From HRBIN16 sp049969495 (GTDB lineage Bacteria > Armatimonadota > HRBIN16), in contig JBMFOT010000003.1 of the NCBI GenBank assembly GCA_049969495.1, positions 26,743 to 90,742 on the forward strand: a DNA stretch of 64,000 nt. Reading direction: 5' to 3'. The position numbers were made by a program, and so were the translations under genes. Positions 31,912 through 40,466 of the stretch are shown in pieces. A model generated the notes under the pieces. The model did no database searches. It saw only the letters and a program-made list of their open reading frames with translations, and was not told the origin of the DNA. The stretch's first letter is position 1. Each line of letters begins with the position of its first letter.

Positions 31912-34900
31912 ATGAGACGAGCGTATCTTGTTCTGTGGTGGGTGGTTTGCGCGTTTACCGCGCAAGTGGCGGTCACCGTGTGGGCGCAGCTGCCTGTGCC
32001 TCCAGTCAAGCCGATTATCGGGGCGCGAATGCCCGCTCTGAGCCCCGATGGCAAACGAATCGCCTTTGTGTATCGCGGGGACGTATGGATTGCTCCTGCT
32101 ACCGGTGGGCAGGCAACGCCTCTCACGCGCCACGTGGAGATGGATGCCTTTCCGCTCTTCTCGCCAGACGGCAGATGGATTGCCTTCTCCAGCCTGCGTA
32201 ACGGAAACTGGGATATTTTTGTAGTACCGGCAGACGGAGGGGAGGTGCGGCAGTTAACCTATCACGCGAACAGCGAGATTGCGTACGGCTGGAGTCCCGA
32301 CGGCAAGTATCTGCTGTTTTCCTCGGTGCGGGATACCACCAACAACACCCTTTTCGCGCTGGACGTGCGCACGTTGCGCTTCAAGAAGTTGACCGAAGAT
32401 TATGCTCCCATCAACTATCCCAGCTATTCGCCCGACGGCAAGATGGTGGTGTACGGGCGATATGGCTTCCACTGGACCCGTCCACGCTATGTGGGTTCGG
32501 CGGCGGCGCAAATCTGGTTGCTTGACCTCACCAGAAACACACGCCGCGCCCTGACAAACAACCACCGCCAGCATCTGTGGACGAAGTTTCTGCCCGACGG
32601 CAAAAGCCTGTTGACCGTTACCGTTGGCGAGGAAACGCCGTCGGTTAGCAAGCTGGGCACTGCCATTCCCAAGATTGTGGATAGCCCCGGCCGAACTCCC
32701 AATCTGTGGGTGTTTGACCTGGAAGGGCGGGGTAGACAGCTGACGTTCTTCACCGGCGGCTCGGTACGCTTCCCGACGGTGGCGTGGCGTACGGGCGATA
32801 TCGCCTTCGAGTACGAACATGACCTGTGGCTCCTTCCCGCCGGTTCGCGCAACCCGCAGAAAATCGTGTTGTACGCCGCCGAGGATGAGAAACAAAACAC
32901 CCGCCGGCGCGAGGTGCTGACTTCTGGCGTTACCGAAGCGGAACCTTCGCCCGACGGTAAGACCTTTGCCTTCGGGGTGCGCGGTGACATCTGGACCGTG
33001 CTTATCGACAAGCCGAAGGGGGTGGCAGGGCGCAGTGCAGAGATCGCCCGACGCCTCACCGACTGGGCAGGGGACGACTCGGATTTCGTGTGGTCGGCAG
33101 ACGGCAAGAAGATATACTTTACCTCCGACCGTGAGTTCAACACCCGCCTGTATGAACTGGACATCGAAACGCTGCAGGTCAAACCTCTCTGGAACCGCTT
33201 CGAAGATGTGACCGCTCCGCGCCTTTCTCCCGACGGCAAGCAGCTGGCTTTCTGGGTATCGGGCAGTGAGGGTGGTTTGTATGTGCTCACTCTCGAGACG
33301 GGCGAGGTCAAACGCCTGGCGAAGGTGCCCGGCACGCACTGGTATGGACTGGGCGGAGGACAGTTCGCCTGGTCGCCCGACATGCGCTGGATAGCGTTTA
33401 CCTATCGGGGGGAAGACCTCGCGTGGAATATTTGGATTATGCCGGCCGCCGGCGGTGACCCGGTGAACGTAACACGACTCAACGCCTACCACAGCCAGCC
33501 TGCATGGTCGCCTGACGGAAAATATCTGTTCTTCCAGAGTGACCGTGATGGCAACGGGCTGTACGTGCTGCCGCTGCAGGAAGAACCCGCTCGTAGCGTA
33601 GACACCGACCTGAAGTACGAGAAACCCAAAGAAAAGGTACTGGTGGAGATCGATTTTCAGGACATTCACCGGCGTATTCGCAAGGTGGTCAACCAGAATC
33701 CGCAAGCAGACCTGACGGTCAGCAGCGAGGGATTGATCCTTTTCCTCTCCGAAGGCGACATCTGGTCGGTATCGTACGACGGCAAGGAGACCAAACGTCT
33801 GACCACGGGCGGGGGTGTATCCAGCCTGCGGGTTGCGGCGGACGGCAAACGGCTCTTCTTCATCCGCAACGGCGAGTTGTGGACGATGAAGCTGGAGGGC
33901 AATAACCCGCAGGAGAAGGTAACCTTCACCGCCGATTGGGAGCGCGACGTACGCGCCGAACGCAAAGCAGCGTTTACACAGTTCTGGAGAAGCTACCATC
34001 GGGGTTTCTACGACGCGAACTTTCACGGCAGAGACTGGGAAGCCATTCGCAAGCGCTATGAACCGTTGCTGGACGCGGTGGAAACGCGCGAGGAGTTCGC
34101 TACCCTGCTTCAGATGATGGTTGGCGAGCTGGAAGCCTCGCACTCGGAGGTGTCTCCGGCACCCGGAGGCAACCCCAGTCCGGTAACCCCGCATTTAGGC
34201 TTCACCTTTGACTACAGCTACGAGGGTCCCGGCATTAAGGTTGGCAAAGTGCCACAGGGTGCGCCCGGTTCCTACCCGCAGACGCGCATCCGCGAAGGCG
34301 AGTACGTGCTGGCGATTAACGGACAGGACGTCACCCTCGACGAGAACCTGTGGAAGCTGATTAACGACAAACAGGATCGCGAATTCGAGTTTCTGGTCAA
34401 CTCCAAGCCCAGTAAGGACGGCGCGCGTGTGGTGAGGTACCGCGTGCTGAGCGGTGGCGAGTGGAGTAATCTTATCTATCGCAACCGCATCGAACGCCTG
34501 CGCAAATACACCGACGACAAAAGCGGGGGAAAAATCGGATACGTGCACATCTCGGGTATGGGGTTTGGCAATCAGGTGCAGTTCGAGCGCGAGGTGTACG
34601 AGCAGGTGGTTGGCAGGCAGGCGATGATTATCGACGTGCGCTTCAACGGGGGCGGTAACATCTCCGACACGTTGGTGGACTGGCTGGAACGCAAGCCGCA
34701 CGGTTTCTACCGCCCGCGCGACGGCGCCATCGAACCTGCTCCAGGTCGCGCGTGGGATAAGCCTATCATCGTGCTGATGAACGAACACAGCTACTCCAAC
34801 GCCGAGATGTTTCCCTACGCCATGCGCGCCAAGGGACTGGCCAAGCTGGTGGGTATGCCCACGCCGGGCTATGTTATCTGGACGTGGGGGCTGCAGCTGG

Positions 34901-35070
34901 TGGACGGTACGGGGGCGCGAATGCCTCAGAGCGGCGTCTATCGTCTGGACGGTACGCCGATGGAGAACATCGGCGAAAAGCCGGATGTGCAGGTGTGGAT
35001 AACCCCTGATGACTGGCTGGAAGAGCGCGACCCCCAGCTGGATAAGGCGATAGAGATGTTGATGAGGTAG
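31912..35070 (+). CDS. Tricorn-type S41 protease with N-terminal beta-propellers
   Basis: 1052 residues. A signal peptide (about 1-26, ending TVWAQ) is followed by about 12 TolB/WD40-like blades in two propellers. Typical units are ARMPALSPDGKRIAFVYRG, FPLFSPDGRWIAFSSLRN, PRLSPDGKQLAFWVSGS and QPAWSPDGKYLFFQSDRD. A helical linker, a PDZ domain (about 755-830) and an S41 peptidase domain follow. The catalytic region MIIDVRFNGGGN and NEHSYSNAEMFPY puts the nucleophile at Ser962 by analogy with S41 SASE. Archaeal tricorn trims proteasome products in the cytosol; this one is probably exported. No clear Shine-Dalgarno is seen at the ATG at 31912, but the signal peptide fixes the start. Confidence 0.9.
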   Translation: MRRAYLVLWWVVCAFTAQVAVTVWAQLPVPPVKPIIGARMPALSPDGKRIAFVYRGDVWIAPATGGQATPLTRHVEMDAFPLFSPDGRWIAFSSLRNGNWDIFVVPADGGEVRQLTYHANSEIAYGWSPDGKYLLFSSVRDTTNNTLFALDVRTLRFKKLTEDYAPINYPSYSPDGKMVVYGRYGFHWTRPRYVGSAAAQIWLLDLTRNTRRALTNNHRQHLWTKFLPDGKSLLTVTVGEETPSVSKLGTAIPKIVDSPGRTPNLWVFDLEGRGRQLTFFTGGSVRFPTVAWRTGDIAFEYEHDLWLLPAGSRNPQKIVLYAAEDEKQNTRRREVLTSGVTEAEPSPDGKTFAFGVRGDIWTVLIDKPKGVAGRSAEIARRLTDWAGDDSDFVWSADGKKIYFTSDREFNTRLYELDIETLQVKPLWNRFEDVTAPRLSPDGKQLAFWVSGSEGGLYVLTLETGEVKRLAKVPGTHWYGLGGGQFAWSPDMRWIAFTYRGEDLAWNIWIMPAAGGDPVNVTRLNAYHSQPAWSPDGKYLFFQSDRDGNGLYVLPLQEEPARSVDTDLKYEKPKEKVLVEIDFQDIHRRIRKVVNQNPQADLTVSSEGLILFLSEGDIWSVSYDGKETKRLTTGGGVSSLRVAADGKRLFFIRNGELWTMKLEGNNPQEKVTFTADWERDVRAERKAAFTQFWRSYHRGFYDANFHGRDWEAIRKRYEPLLDAVETREEFATLLQMMVGELEASHSEVSPAPGGNPSPVTPHLGFTFDYSYEGPGIKVGKVPQGAPGSYPQTRIREGEYVLAINGQDVTLDENLWKLINDKQDREFEFLVNSKPSKDGARVVRYRVLSGGEWSNLIYRNRIERLRKYTDDKSGGKIGYVHISGMGFGNQVQFEREVYEQVVGRQAMIIDVRFNGGGNISDTLVDWLERKPHGFYRPRDGAIEPAPGRAWDKPIIVLMNEHSYSNAEMFPYAMRAKGLAKLVGMPTPGYVIWTWGLQLVDGTGARMPQSGVYRLDGTPMENIGEKPDVQVWITPDDWLEERDPQLDKAIEMLMR

Positions 35071-35097
35071 ACGCTGCTAGAAGCGAGTAGGATACAA

Positions 35098-36699
35098 GTG
35101 GGGCAGGAAATATCCCAAAGGCATAGAAGATGGCTGGTTCCGACCGACGATGCGATTGCCATTATTGGTACGGTGGTCATCGGCATCAGCGCGCTGGTGC
35201 TTCTGTGTATGCTCTGCGCCTTTTTCGTGCTGCCGTCGGAGGCGATCGCAGGCATCTTGCCCGATGATGCTTTTTACTACTTCAAAATCGCCCGCAACGT
35301 TGCGAAGGGATATGGTTTCTCGTTTGATACCATCAATCCGACGAACGGCTACCAGCCGCTGTGGATGTATCTGCTGTTAATACCCGCTTATATTACCCGG
35401 CAGATGCATGTGGAAGTCTTTCCTCGCGTTGCCCTCGTGTACCAGGCAATGTTGTTACTACTGGCTGTTGCCCTGCTGCACAAGGCAATGATTCGGCTTT
35501 GTAGTCTCCCCGCTGTGTTGATAGGGGACGCTTTTGCCCTTGTATTGGGCTTGCGGTTGTTCGTGAACGGTATGGAGAGCACTGCGGTTTTTCTTGTCTT
35601 CGCGGGTATCGTCTGGTATCTATCTCACCAAGCCAGTGATTCACCGGGCGCGGCGTACTTTGCGCACGTCGGGCTGTTATCGGGGTTGCTTTTTCTATCG
35701 CGATTGGATAACGTCTTTATCCTTCTTGCGTGGACGGTCGGTCACGCCTTGCTGAGAAAGCAGCTGGGCATGCGCTGGAGCTATCTGCTACTGATGGCTG
35801 GGGTGATGGGATTGGTAGCCGCGCCTTATCTGCTGTACAACTACGTTGCATTCGGTGACCTGGTGCCGATTAGCGGTAAGCTGAAAAGTTCGTTTCCGCG
35901 TGTGGAGCACCCCGACTTGTCCCGGGTACCCTTGCAGTCCTATCTTGTGCTGGTTATCTGCCTGTTCGCAGTGCTCTGGCTACAGCGCACGATGGAGCGG
36001 CCACGAAGGCTTCTCCTTTTCCTGTTGGCATGGAGTGCAGGAAGCTGGCTACATGCTCTGCATACCGTTTTGTTTATGAAATGGGCGGTATTCAAGTGGC
36101 ATTTCGCCTCATACTGGTTCCCTCTGACGGTGATCGTGCCTCTGCTACTTACGCGGTGGCAGCAGTCTCGCTATGCCACTCCTGTATATCTGACAGGGGT
36201 AGTGGTCTGGATGGCCATGGTGTTATCGTTAGGGCAGTTTTTCTGGCAAGCGTGGCGTGAGGAGGAGATACCGGATTGGCATCGGGTGGGTTATCGTGCA
36301 GCGTTATGGGCACGACAGAATACGCCTCCGCAGGCGGTATTTGCGATGAAAGATTGCGGGGTTTTCGGCTATTACTCAGACCGCCGCGTGGTAAACCTGG
36401 ACGGAGTGGTGAACAACAGTGAACTGCAGATATATCTGCATCAGCAGCAGCTGGGTCGGTACCTCGCCCGAAAGGGTGTGAGGTTTCTGGTACAGCATGC
36501 CGTGCATGAACGCTCCACAGCTGTGGAGAACGCGCCCGCAGTGGCCAGGGGCGTATACGAGCGAACCACCATCCGTTACGTTAGTCGTTTGTACGGCACG
36601 GTAAGCGACGCCATTCCCCTTTGGCGGAAGCAGGAGCGGTTCCGCCAGCGGTCGCGAGAAGGGGTATATCTTATCTGGGACATGGCGAGTGCGCCCTAG
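35098..36699 (+). CDS. GT-C-like polytopic membrane protein, probable lipid-linked glycosyltransferase
   Basis: 533 residues with about 10-12 helices. After helix 1, ILPDDAFYYFKIARNVAKGY carries the paired acidic residues that GT-C enzymes place in the first periplasmic loop. TNGYQPLWMYLLL and RLDNVFILL follow. The last 130 residues are soluble and periplasmic, with WARQNTPPQAVFAMKDCGVF and VVNLDGVVNN, a pattern found in uncharacterised dolichyl-phosphate-mannose-type transferases. It starts with GTG at 35098, with AGGA upstream. It ends 4 bases into the convergent epsI gene and may add a sugar in the neighbouring glycan pathway; donor and acceptor are unknown. Confidence 0.7.
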   Translation: MGQEISQRHRRWLVPTDDAIAIIGTVVIGISALVLLCMLCAFFVLPSEAIAGILPDDAFYYFKIARNVAKGYGFSFDTINPTNGYQPLWMYLLLIPAYITRQMHVEVFPRVALVYQAMLLLLAVALLHKAMIRLCSLPAVLIGDAFALVLGLRLFVNGMESTAVFLVFAGIVWYLSHQASDSPGAAYFAHVGLLSGLLFLSRLDNVFILLAWTVGHALLRKQLGMRWSYLLLMAGVMGLVAAPYLLYNYVAFGDLVPISGKLKSSFPRVEHPDLSRVPLQSYLVLVICLFAVLWLQRTMERPRRLLLFLLAWSAGSWLHALHTVLFMKWAVFKWHFASYWFPLTVIVPLLLTRWQQSRYATPVYLTGVVVWMAMVLSLGQFFWQAWREEEIPDWHRVGYRAALWARQNTPPQAVFAMKDCGVFGYYSDRRVVNLDGVVNNSELQIYLHQQQLGRYLARKGVRFLVQHAVHERSTAVENAPAVARGVYERTTIRYVSRLYGTVSDAIPLWRKQERFRQRSREGVYLIWDMASAP

Positions 36700-37373
36700 A
36701 TAACTTCAGGCAGACTCTGCTTCAGCGCGGAGAGCATCTGTCCGGCGAACTCGCGAACCACATCCAGGTCATTATCCTCATTGCCCGAAGAGGGCACAAT
36801 GAAACGCATGAAGAAAGTCTGTTGACGTTGCATTCCCAGCAGGCGCGCTATATAGGTGGAGATTCGTGCAACCGCCGCCGAGCCGGTTGACCCCAGAGGC
36901 GAGCGATACCAGTATACAACCGTTGCTTTCCGCCCATTATTGTCTACCTGCATCAGGCGTGCATTGAACGATTTGTCTACGCCGGGTATCCGAAGCTCCA
37001 CCTGACGGTCGTTCTGGATTTTCCATCCCTGGTCGGGGAAACACAGGTGGGGATTATGGAAAGCCTCTGAGTGCGAACCGGCGAGCAGGACAAAATCGAT
37101 TTGCCGCCCCTTCGGGTCGATGTAGATTCGCGAAACGATAGCATCGGGTCGAAGAGCCTGATAAACTAGCGCTCCCATTTCGTAGCGTCGCCCCTGCCAT
37201 TCCCCCACCTGCATCGGGATACGTTCATCGGTGATTTCCACAGTGACCTTGCCCTGCCCCGGGTGGGTAACCAGTACGACGATTGCTGTTGCTACGCTGA
37301 GCGCGAAGAGTACCCACAGGTTGCGCAGCGAGTATTTCGGGTAGCCGTTGGAAACAGAAGTTAGCGACGCCAC
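36696..37373 (-). CDS. epsI: EpsI, exosortase-associated protein (DUF3485)
   Basis: 225 residues. One N-terminal helix (about 15-37) anchors a periplasmic domain. Family features are MQVGEWQGRRYEMGALVY, then IDFVLLAGSHSEAFHNPHLC and FPDQGWKI, and VVYWYRSPLGSTGSAA. EpsI is found with exosortases and is needed for export or processing in EPS/PEP-CTERM systems; its reaction is not settled. GGGAGG precedes the GTG at 37373, which overlaps the exosortase stop by 13 bases. Here EpsI is a separate protein, whereas in some species it is fused to the exosortase. Confidence 0.9.
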   Translation of the reverse strand: MASLTSVSNGYPKYSLRNLWVLFALSVATAIVVLVTHPGQGKVTVEITDERIPMQVGEWQGRRYEMGALVYQALRPDAIVSRIYIDPKGRQIDFVLLAGSHSEAFHNPHLCFPDQGWKIQNDRQVELRIPGVDKSFNARLMQVDNNGRKATVVYWYRSPLGSTGSAAVARISTYIARLLGMQRQQTFFMRFIVPSSGNEDNDLDVVREFAGQMLSALKQSLPEVI

Positions 37374-38230
37374 CCCAGTAACCTCCCTACTTGAAACAAA
37401 GTGGCAAAGGCAACCACCAGCACGAGGTAGCCGCTCCAATCGTGAAAGTTGTAGCCGGCTTCCTCACCGAACTTCGTGCCGACGATACCGATAAGGGCAA
37501 TTCGCAAACCGTTGATGAAAATTGCCAGGGGCAGTGCGGTTATCACCAGCACCACCTGCCGCCAGATGCTGGTGCCGATGTAGTAGGCAAAAAAGGCAGC
37601 AAAAGTTGCCATTGAAATAAGCATTTTGAACCCGCTACAAGGCACTCCCACATCCAGATCGAACCCACCCGGGATATAGATGAAGTTGCCTACCCGACGG
37701 GTTTCATAGCCGATGGTTTTGAGGATTGCGTTGGCAACGCTGGTGGACCATGCCTGCGCAGGTTGGGAAATCTCATCGAAGAGAACCCCGGGCAGAGGCA
37801 TCATGAAGAGCAGAAACAGCAACGGGAACCAGAGAATACGCACATAATTCCAGCCGAGAAGCGCAGCCGTCATGCCATACAGCAGCATTAGAAAGGAGAA
37901 GGAGGATAGTGTGGTGGACGGCGCGATATGCCCCAGTATGCGCAAGAGCAATGCAGGCACAATCAACCAGAAGCCATGAACGCTAGGGGCAGGCGATTCT
38001 CTGCGCAGCTCTTCGCGACGCATCCACACCATATACGCTGCCAGGAACGGCACAAGCACACCGTGCGAGTAGTAACCCGTCCACTCGAACCATTTGCCCT
38101 TCCAGTCAACGAACATCGAGTAGTAAGCCACAAAGACCGCTATTGCCAGCCCGATGCCCAGCCAGAAGGCAGGCTGAGGTAACCACTGTTTCATCGCCCA
38201 GCGATAAGGTTTGCGAATTGCCTCGTTCAT
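37361..38230 (-). CDS. Exosortase, membrane transpeptidase-like protein
   Basis: 289 residues with about eight helices. The catalytic triad of the exosortase/archaeosortase family is present: Cys198 in DVGVPCSGFKML, Arg243 in FINGLRIALIG and His263 in YNFHDWSGYLVL. The early motif WFEWTGYYSHGVLVPFLAA is also typical. Exosortases cut C-terminal sorting signals such as PEP-CTERM and transfer the protein to a surface carrier. The gene overlaps gtrA and epsI and lies in a Wza/Wzc glycan locus. No protein in this window ends with a PEP-CTERM signal, so the substrate must lie elsewhere or use another signal. Confidence 0.93.
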   Translation of the reverse strand: MNEAIRKPYRWAMKQWLPQPAFWLGIGLAIAVFVAYYSMFVDWKGKWFEWTGYYSHGVLVPFLAAYMVWMRREELRRESPAPSVHGFWLIVPALLLRILGHIAPSTTLSSFSFLMLLYGMTAALLGWNYVRILWFPLLFLLFMMPLPGVLFDEISQPAQAWSTSVANAILKTIGYETRRVGNFIYIPGGFDLDVGVPCSGFKMLISMATFAAFFAYYIGTSIWRQVVLVITALPLAIFINGLRIALIGIVGTKFGEEAGYNFHDWSGYLVLVVAFATLFQVGRLLGWRR

Positions 38231-38700
38231 TGTGTCCGTACCGCTCCTTTCCGATGACCGAACGTCCAGCGTCTATTGGCAAAGAAGTTCCAGAACACCA
38301 CGATGCCCGTTGCCAGTATCTTGGCGCCGTTAAACACCAGTTTCGGGTGCGGGTCGTGTTTATCAAACAATAATACGAAACTCACGATACTGTAGTTCAA
38401 CAACGCCCCAACGATGTTTACCGCCACAAAGCGGATAAACTCCTCGTGCACTGCGCGTCGCTCACGGTCGCGGAACGTCCAGCGACTGTTCCAGAAATAG
38501 CCGTTGACCACCGCTACGCAGAACCCCATCACGCTCGCCAGCGCCGCCGGACGCACGTGCAGCAGATAGTAGGCGATGTTCGCCACCGAAAAGTCGATCA
38601 ATGTGCTGCTTGCACCCACAATGCAGAACTTAATGAACTGCCGTACACCTTTTCGCTGCAGCTGCGCCGTTACCCAATTGCTCACAGAAACACCGTTCAT
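38227..38700 (-). CDS. GtrA-family membrane protein
   Basis: 157 residues with four helices. The family features are FIKFCIVGASSTLIDFSVAN at the first helix, VVNGYFWNSRWTF between helices 2 and 3, and FWNFFANRRWTFGH at the end. GtrA-like proteins help move or handle undecaprenyl-linked sugars during modification of cell-surface polysaccharide. The stop overlaps the exosortase ATG (ATGA). AGGAG lies 7 bases before its own ATG. Confidence 0.92.
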   Translation of the reverse strand: MNGVSVSNWVTAQLQRKGVRQFIKFCIVGASSTLIDFSVANIAYYLLHVRPAALASVMGFCVAVVNGYFWNSRWTFRDRERRAVHEEFIRFVAVNIVGALLNYSIVSFVLLFDKHDPHPKLVFNGAKILATGIVVFWNFFANRRWTFGHRKGAVRTQ

Positions 38701-38709
38701 TCACTGCTC

Positions 38710-39627
38710 CTATTGTAAGATTGCCCAGACCGCCATGGCTATCCACAATAGTATTGTGGCTTGGATACCCCGGTCCTCCAGTAGTACCTGCTCGGGAGCA
38801 CCGCCCAAATCTTTGCGATGCACCAGATACAAGTATCTGAAGATACCGTACATCACCAGTGGAATAGTATACTTCAAATCCTCATGCTGTGCTGCAGTTG
38901 CGCTCTGGATAGTGTAGAGCGCGTACGTAATGATAGTTGCAGAGCTGACTATAGCAATGAACTGGTCTAGTAAACCGACACTGTATTCCCCCAGCGTAAC
39001 CCGGTGATTGGGCGCATCCTCGCCAAGTGTAACGAGTTCATGCCTGCGCTTGCAGAACCCCAGAAAGAGCGACAGCAGTGTGGTGCACGCCAGCAACCAG
39101 CCCGAGATGCTGACGTCGATAGCCACCGCTCCTGCCAGCGCGCGCAGCACGAACCCCGCCGCAATCAAGAACACGTCCAGAATCACGATGTGCTTTGCAC
39201 CCAGCGAATACGCCAGCGAAAGCAATATGTAAAGCACCGCCAGCCAGCCAAAGGCAGAGCGTATCCAGAACGCCAGCACCAGACCTGCCAGCATCGCACC
39301 GACCATAAACCAGCTGGCAACCATTACCGGCAACTTGCCGGAGGCGATGGGACGCAATCGTTTCTGGGGGTGCAGACGGTCCTCCTCGATATCCCGCAGG
39401 TCGTTGTAGATATACACCGCACCTGAAATCAAGCAGAAGCTGAGGAACGCCAGCACATTAAGCCACACTCTGGTGGCATCTCCCAGCTTCTCGGCGAAGA
39501 GCAGTCCTGCAAACAGCAGCAGATTCTTACTCCACTGGCGTGGTCGCATCGCGACCACGCCCCATCTTATCCATTCTAAAGGGCTTGTCTGCTGCAAGGA
39601 GAACCCATTTTGCCACGACCACTTCAT
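38710..39627 (-). CDS. UbiA-family polyprenyl-phosphate phosphoribosyltransferase-like protein
   Basis: 305 residues with about eight or nine helices. The motif YNDLRDIEEDRLHPQKRLRP, followed by IASGKLPV, is the Asp-rich signature of the UbiA branch that contains decaprenyl-phosphate phosphoribosyltransferase, which puts phosphoribose on a polyprenyl phosphate to start decaprenyl-phosphoryl-arabinose synthesis. The second Asp motif region is SLGAKHIVILDVFLIAAGFV. The setting in a glycan locus supports a role in making a lipid-linked pentose donor, although arabinose in the final polymer is not shown. The start could instead be the internal Met of MRPRQWSKNLLLF at 39549. Confidence 0.8.
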   Translation of the reverse strand: MKWSWQNGFSLQQTSPLEWIRWGVVAMRPRQWSKNLLLFAGLLFAEKLGDATRVWLNVLAFLSFCLISGAVYIYNDLRDIEEDRLHPQKRLRPIASGKLPVMVASWFMVGAMLAGLVLAFWIRSAFGWLAVLYILLSLAYSLGAKHIVILDVFLIAAGFVLRALAGAVAIDVSISGWLLACTTLLSLFLGFCKRRHELVTLGEDAPNHRVTLGEYSVGLLDQFIAIVSSATIITYALYTIQSATAAQHEDLKYTIPLVMYGIFRYLYLVHRKDLGGAPEQVLLEDRGIQATILLWIAMAVWAILQ

Positions 39628-39654
39628 GCGATCGTCCCATCCATCGCTGCTTTT

Positions 39655-40362
39655 TTAACAGGCTCCTTTGCCGGTAATCACCGCAGGAACGGTAAACAGC
39701 AAAATCTTCAGGTCGGTCCAGAAGCTCATGGTGTCGATATAGATATGGTCCAGTTCCACCCACTCGCGAAACCCGATGTCGCTGCGCCCGCTAATTTGCC
39801 ACAAGCAGGTCAAGCCGGGCGTTACGCTGAGCCGACGCATCTCCCACTCGCCGTAGCTTGCCACTTCCGATGGCAGGGGCGGGCGCGGCCCCACGAGGCT
39901 CATCTCGCCATGCAACACATGGATGAGCTGGGGCAGCTCGTCCAGGCTATAGCGTCGCAAGAACCTGCCGACACGCGTTACCCGCGGGTCGTTGCGCATC
40001 TTGAACACCGGACCGCCGCGCACCTCGTTTTTGGGTATCAGGTCGCGCTTAATCTGTTCAGCGTTTTTCACCATCGAGCGAAACTTGATGAACCAGAACG
40101 GCTTCCCGCCTTTGCCAATCCGCACCTGCCGAAAGAGCACCGGTCCGGGCGAGTCTATTTTAATCGCTATCGCGATGAGAAGCATCAGCGGCGCCAGCAA
40201 CACCAGCCCGACGCTGGCCACCACCACATCCAGAATGCGCTTGGCGATACGGTAGCCTCTGGGCAATTCAAGTACGGACACAGCTACCCGCAGGTCCGGC
40301 ATCTCTGCTTCCCCCACCGCAGGAGGGGCAACGCCCGGCAATGGTGTTTGTGCATGTGCCAT
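39655..40362 (-). CDS. Initiating sugar-phosphate transferase
   Basis: 235 residues of the bacterial sugar transferase (WcaJ/PglC-like) family. A hydrophobic hairpin near 40-68 (RILDVVVASVGLVLLAPLML) anchors it. The catalytic domain has DSPGPVLFRQVRIGKGGKPF, then FIKFRSMV, RVTRVGRFLRRYSLDELPQL and MSLVGPRPPLP, and ends GLTCLWQISGRSDIGF. It moves a hexose phosphate from a UDP sugar to undecaprenyl phosphate, the first step of repeat-unit assembly. It lacks the N-terminal CoA-binding-like domain of the long WcaJ proteins, so it is a compact form. Confidence 0.93.
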   Translation of the reverse strand: MAHAQTPLPGVAPPAVGEAEMPDLRVAVSVLELPRGYRIAKRILDVVVASVGLVLLAPLMLLIAIAIKIDSPGPVLFRQVRIGKGGKPFWFIKFRSMVKNAEQIKRDLIPKNEVRGGPVFKMRNDPRVTRVGRFLRRYSLDELPQLIHVLHGEMSLVGPRPPLPSEVASYGEWEMRRLSVTPGLTCLWQISGRSDIGFREWVELDHIYIDTMSFWTDLKILLFTVPAVITGKGAC

Positions 40363-40466
40363 CGCCTCTCAAACTCCCTTCCTCTAAAAAATACCAGAGA
40401 TTATCGGCCAGGGTCCGAACACCTCCATCTGTCTGTCGCAGCCGAGTCGAACCGAGTTCACCTACC

